A stretch of 6,925 nt of DNA from assembly GCA_903845455.1 (NCBI GenBank), contig CAIMXN010000183.1, positions 1 to 6,925 on the forward strand, written 5' to 3'. Below, piece by piece: positions 6,829-6,925 of the stretch. Numbering within the stretch: position 1 is the first letter of the stretch; every line of letters begins with the position of its first letter. The notes below the pieces were generated by a model that saw nothing but the letters and a program-made list of their open reading frames with translations, was not told where the DNA came from and did not search any database. Source of the DNA: an uncultured beta proteobacterium (GTDB lineage: Bacteria; Pseudomonadota; Gammaproteobacteria; Burkholderiales; Burkholderiaceae). The position numbers and the translations under genes are program-made.

Positions 6829-6858
6829 GACACTTTTTAATACATAAAAAGGAGTGTC
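6829..6858 (+). promoter_or_regulatory. Hairpin that covers the ribosome-binding site of the transposase gene
   Basis: GACACTTTTT (6829-6838) pairs with AAGGAGTGTC (6849-6858) as a continuous 10-bp stem. Six Watson-Crick pairs are followed by two U-G wobbles and two U-A pairs, with a 10-nt loop. The 3' arm contains the whole Shine-Dalgarno AAGGAG (6849-6854) of the ORF starting at 6861. An RNA that begins upstream of 6829 would therefore fold over the ribosome site. Similar inverted repeats in IS10 and IS50 block transposase translation from transcripts entering from flanking DNA. The pairing is read directly; the role is inferred. Confidence 0.55.
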
Positions 6859-6860
6859 AT

Positions 6861-6925
6861 ATGGGTATTGGAGTTAAGCGTAGTCAGTCCGACTACACCA
6901 TGGCCTTTAAATTGTCCGTGGTTGA
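6861..6925 (+). CDS. Transposase OrfA, IS3-type helix-turn-helix protein (5' end only)
   Basis: Only 21 full codons are present before the window edge. The peptide has basic K6-R7, then S10-D11-Y12-T13 and A15-F16-K17-L18-S19-V20-V21. This Y-[ST]-x-x-FK-L-x-V-V pattern is the usual start of the N-terminal DNA-binding helix-turn-helix of IS3-family OrfA proteins. AAGGAG at 6849-6854, six bases before the ATG, is an excellent ribosome site. In the family OrfA is about 100-180 residues and is followed by a DDE integrase OrfB, often made by frameshifting; neither can be seen here. Another helix-turn-helix transposase-related family is possible given the short piece. Confidence 0.68.
   Translation, partial: MGIGVKRSQSDYTMAFKLSVV

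Larger units (their letters stand above)
6808..6925 (+). mobile_element. Left end of an insertion sequence, probably IS3 family (cut by the window edge)
   Basis: Shortly after the terminator the sequence switches to a TG-initiated end (TGACCCATCC from 6808) containing an A+T-rich palindromic core CCTAAAATAGG (6816-6826), a 5' leader and the start of an OrfA-like transposase gene. The boundary at 6808 is estimated from the TG and general IS3-type layout. The right end, its inverted repeat and any target duplication lie outside the window, so the ends cannot be confirmed here. Confidence 0.6.

Noticed and set aside
1..6925. tRNA, rRNA, CRISPR array or riboswitch
   Set aside because: No spaced direct repeats, no tRNA-like arms and no long non-coding leader were seen. 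Genes cover almost all of the window.

Overview
The window looks like the chromosome of a betaproteobacterium of the Burkholderiaceae, most likely Polynucleobacter or a close relative. This rests on the moderate, mid-40s G+C (by eye), a Bug-type (TctC) periplasmic receptor of the kind that is expanded in this group, and the family profile of the other genes. The genus call is inference; no 16S or other marker is present.

Layout. At the left edge (1-311, minus strand) is the 5' end of a YejA-like peptide ABC-transporter binding protein. It is divergent from everything else, with only 50 bp between its start and that of fabI. From 362 to 6747 six genes run head-to-tail on the plus strand with gaps of 1 to 56 bp: fabI (NADH-dependent enoyl-ACP reductase), chrA (two-domain chromate transporter), a FAS1-like/MaoC double-hotdog CoA hydratase, an MmgE/PrpD-family enzyme, a CitE-like CoA-ester lyase (HpcH/HpaI fold) and a Bug/TctC solute receptor. 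A strong intrinsic terminator (6768-6799) closes this run. Directly after it, from about 6808 to the window end, is the left end and first 21 codons of an insertion sequence with an IS3-type OrfA. Its ribosome-binding site lies inside a hairpin.

How the genes may work together. fabI and chrA are unrelated in role but nearly abut (1 bp), so they are probably co-transcribed. The next four genes look like an organic-acid module. The Bug protein would bind a carboxylate in the periplasm. The MaoC-type enzyme resembles mesaconyl-C4-CoA/itaconyl-CoA hydratases, which make citramalyl-CoA, and the CitE-like enzyme resembles lyases that split citramalyl-CoA to acetyl-CoA and pyruvate. The MmgE/PrpD family contains dehydratases, decarboxylases and epimerases of di- and tricarboxylates, including cis-aconitate decarboxylase, which makes itaconate. 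A C5-dicarboxylate (itaconate, mesaconate or citramalate) route is therefore the best hypothesis, but no CoA-transferase or CoA-ligase and no TctA/TctB membrane subunits are in the window. No RNA genes or CRISPR arrays were seen, and no gene-free stretch exceeds about 115 bp.
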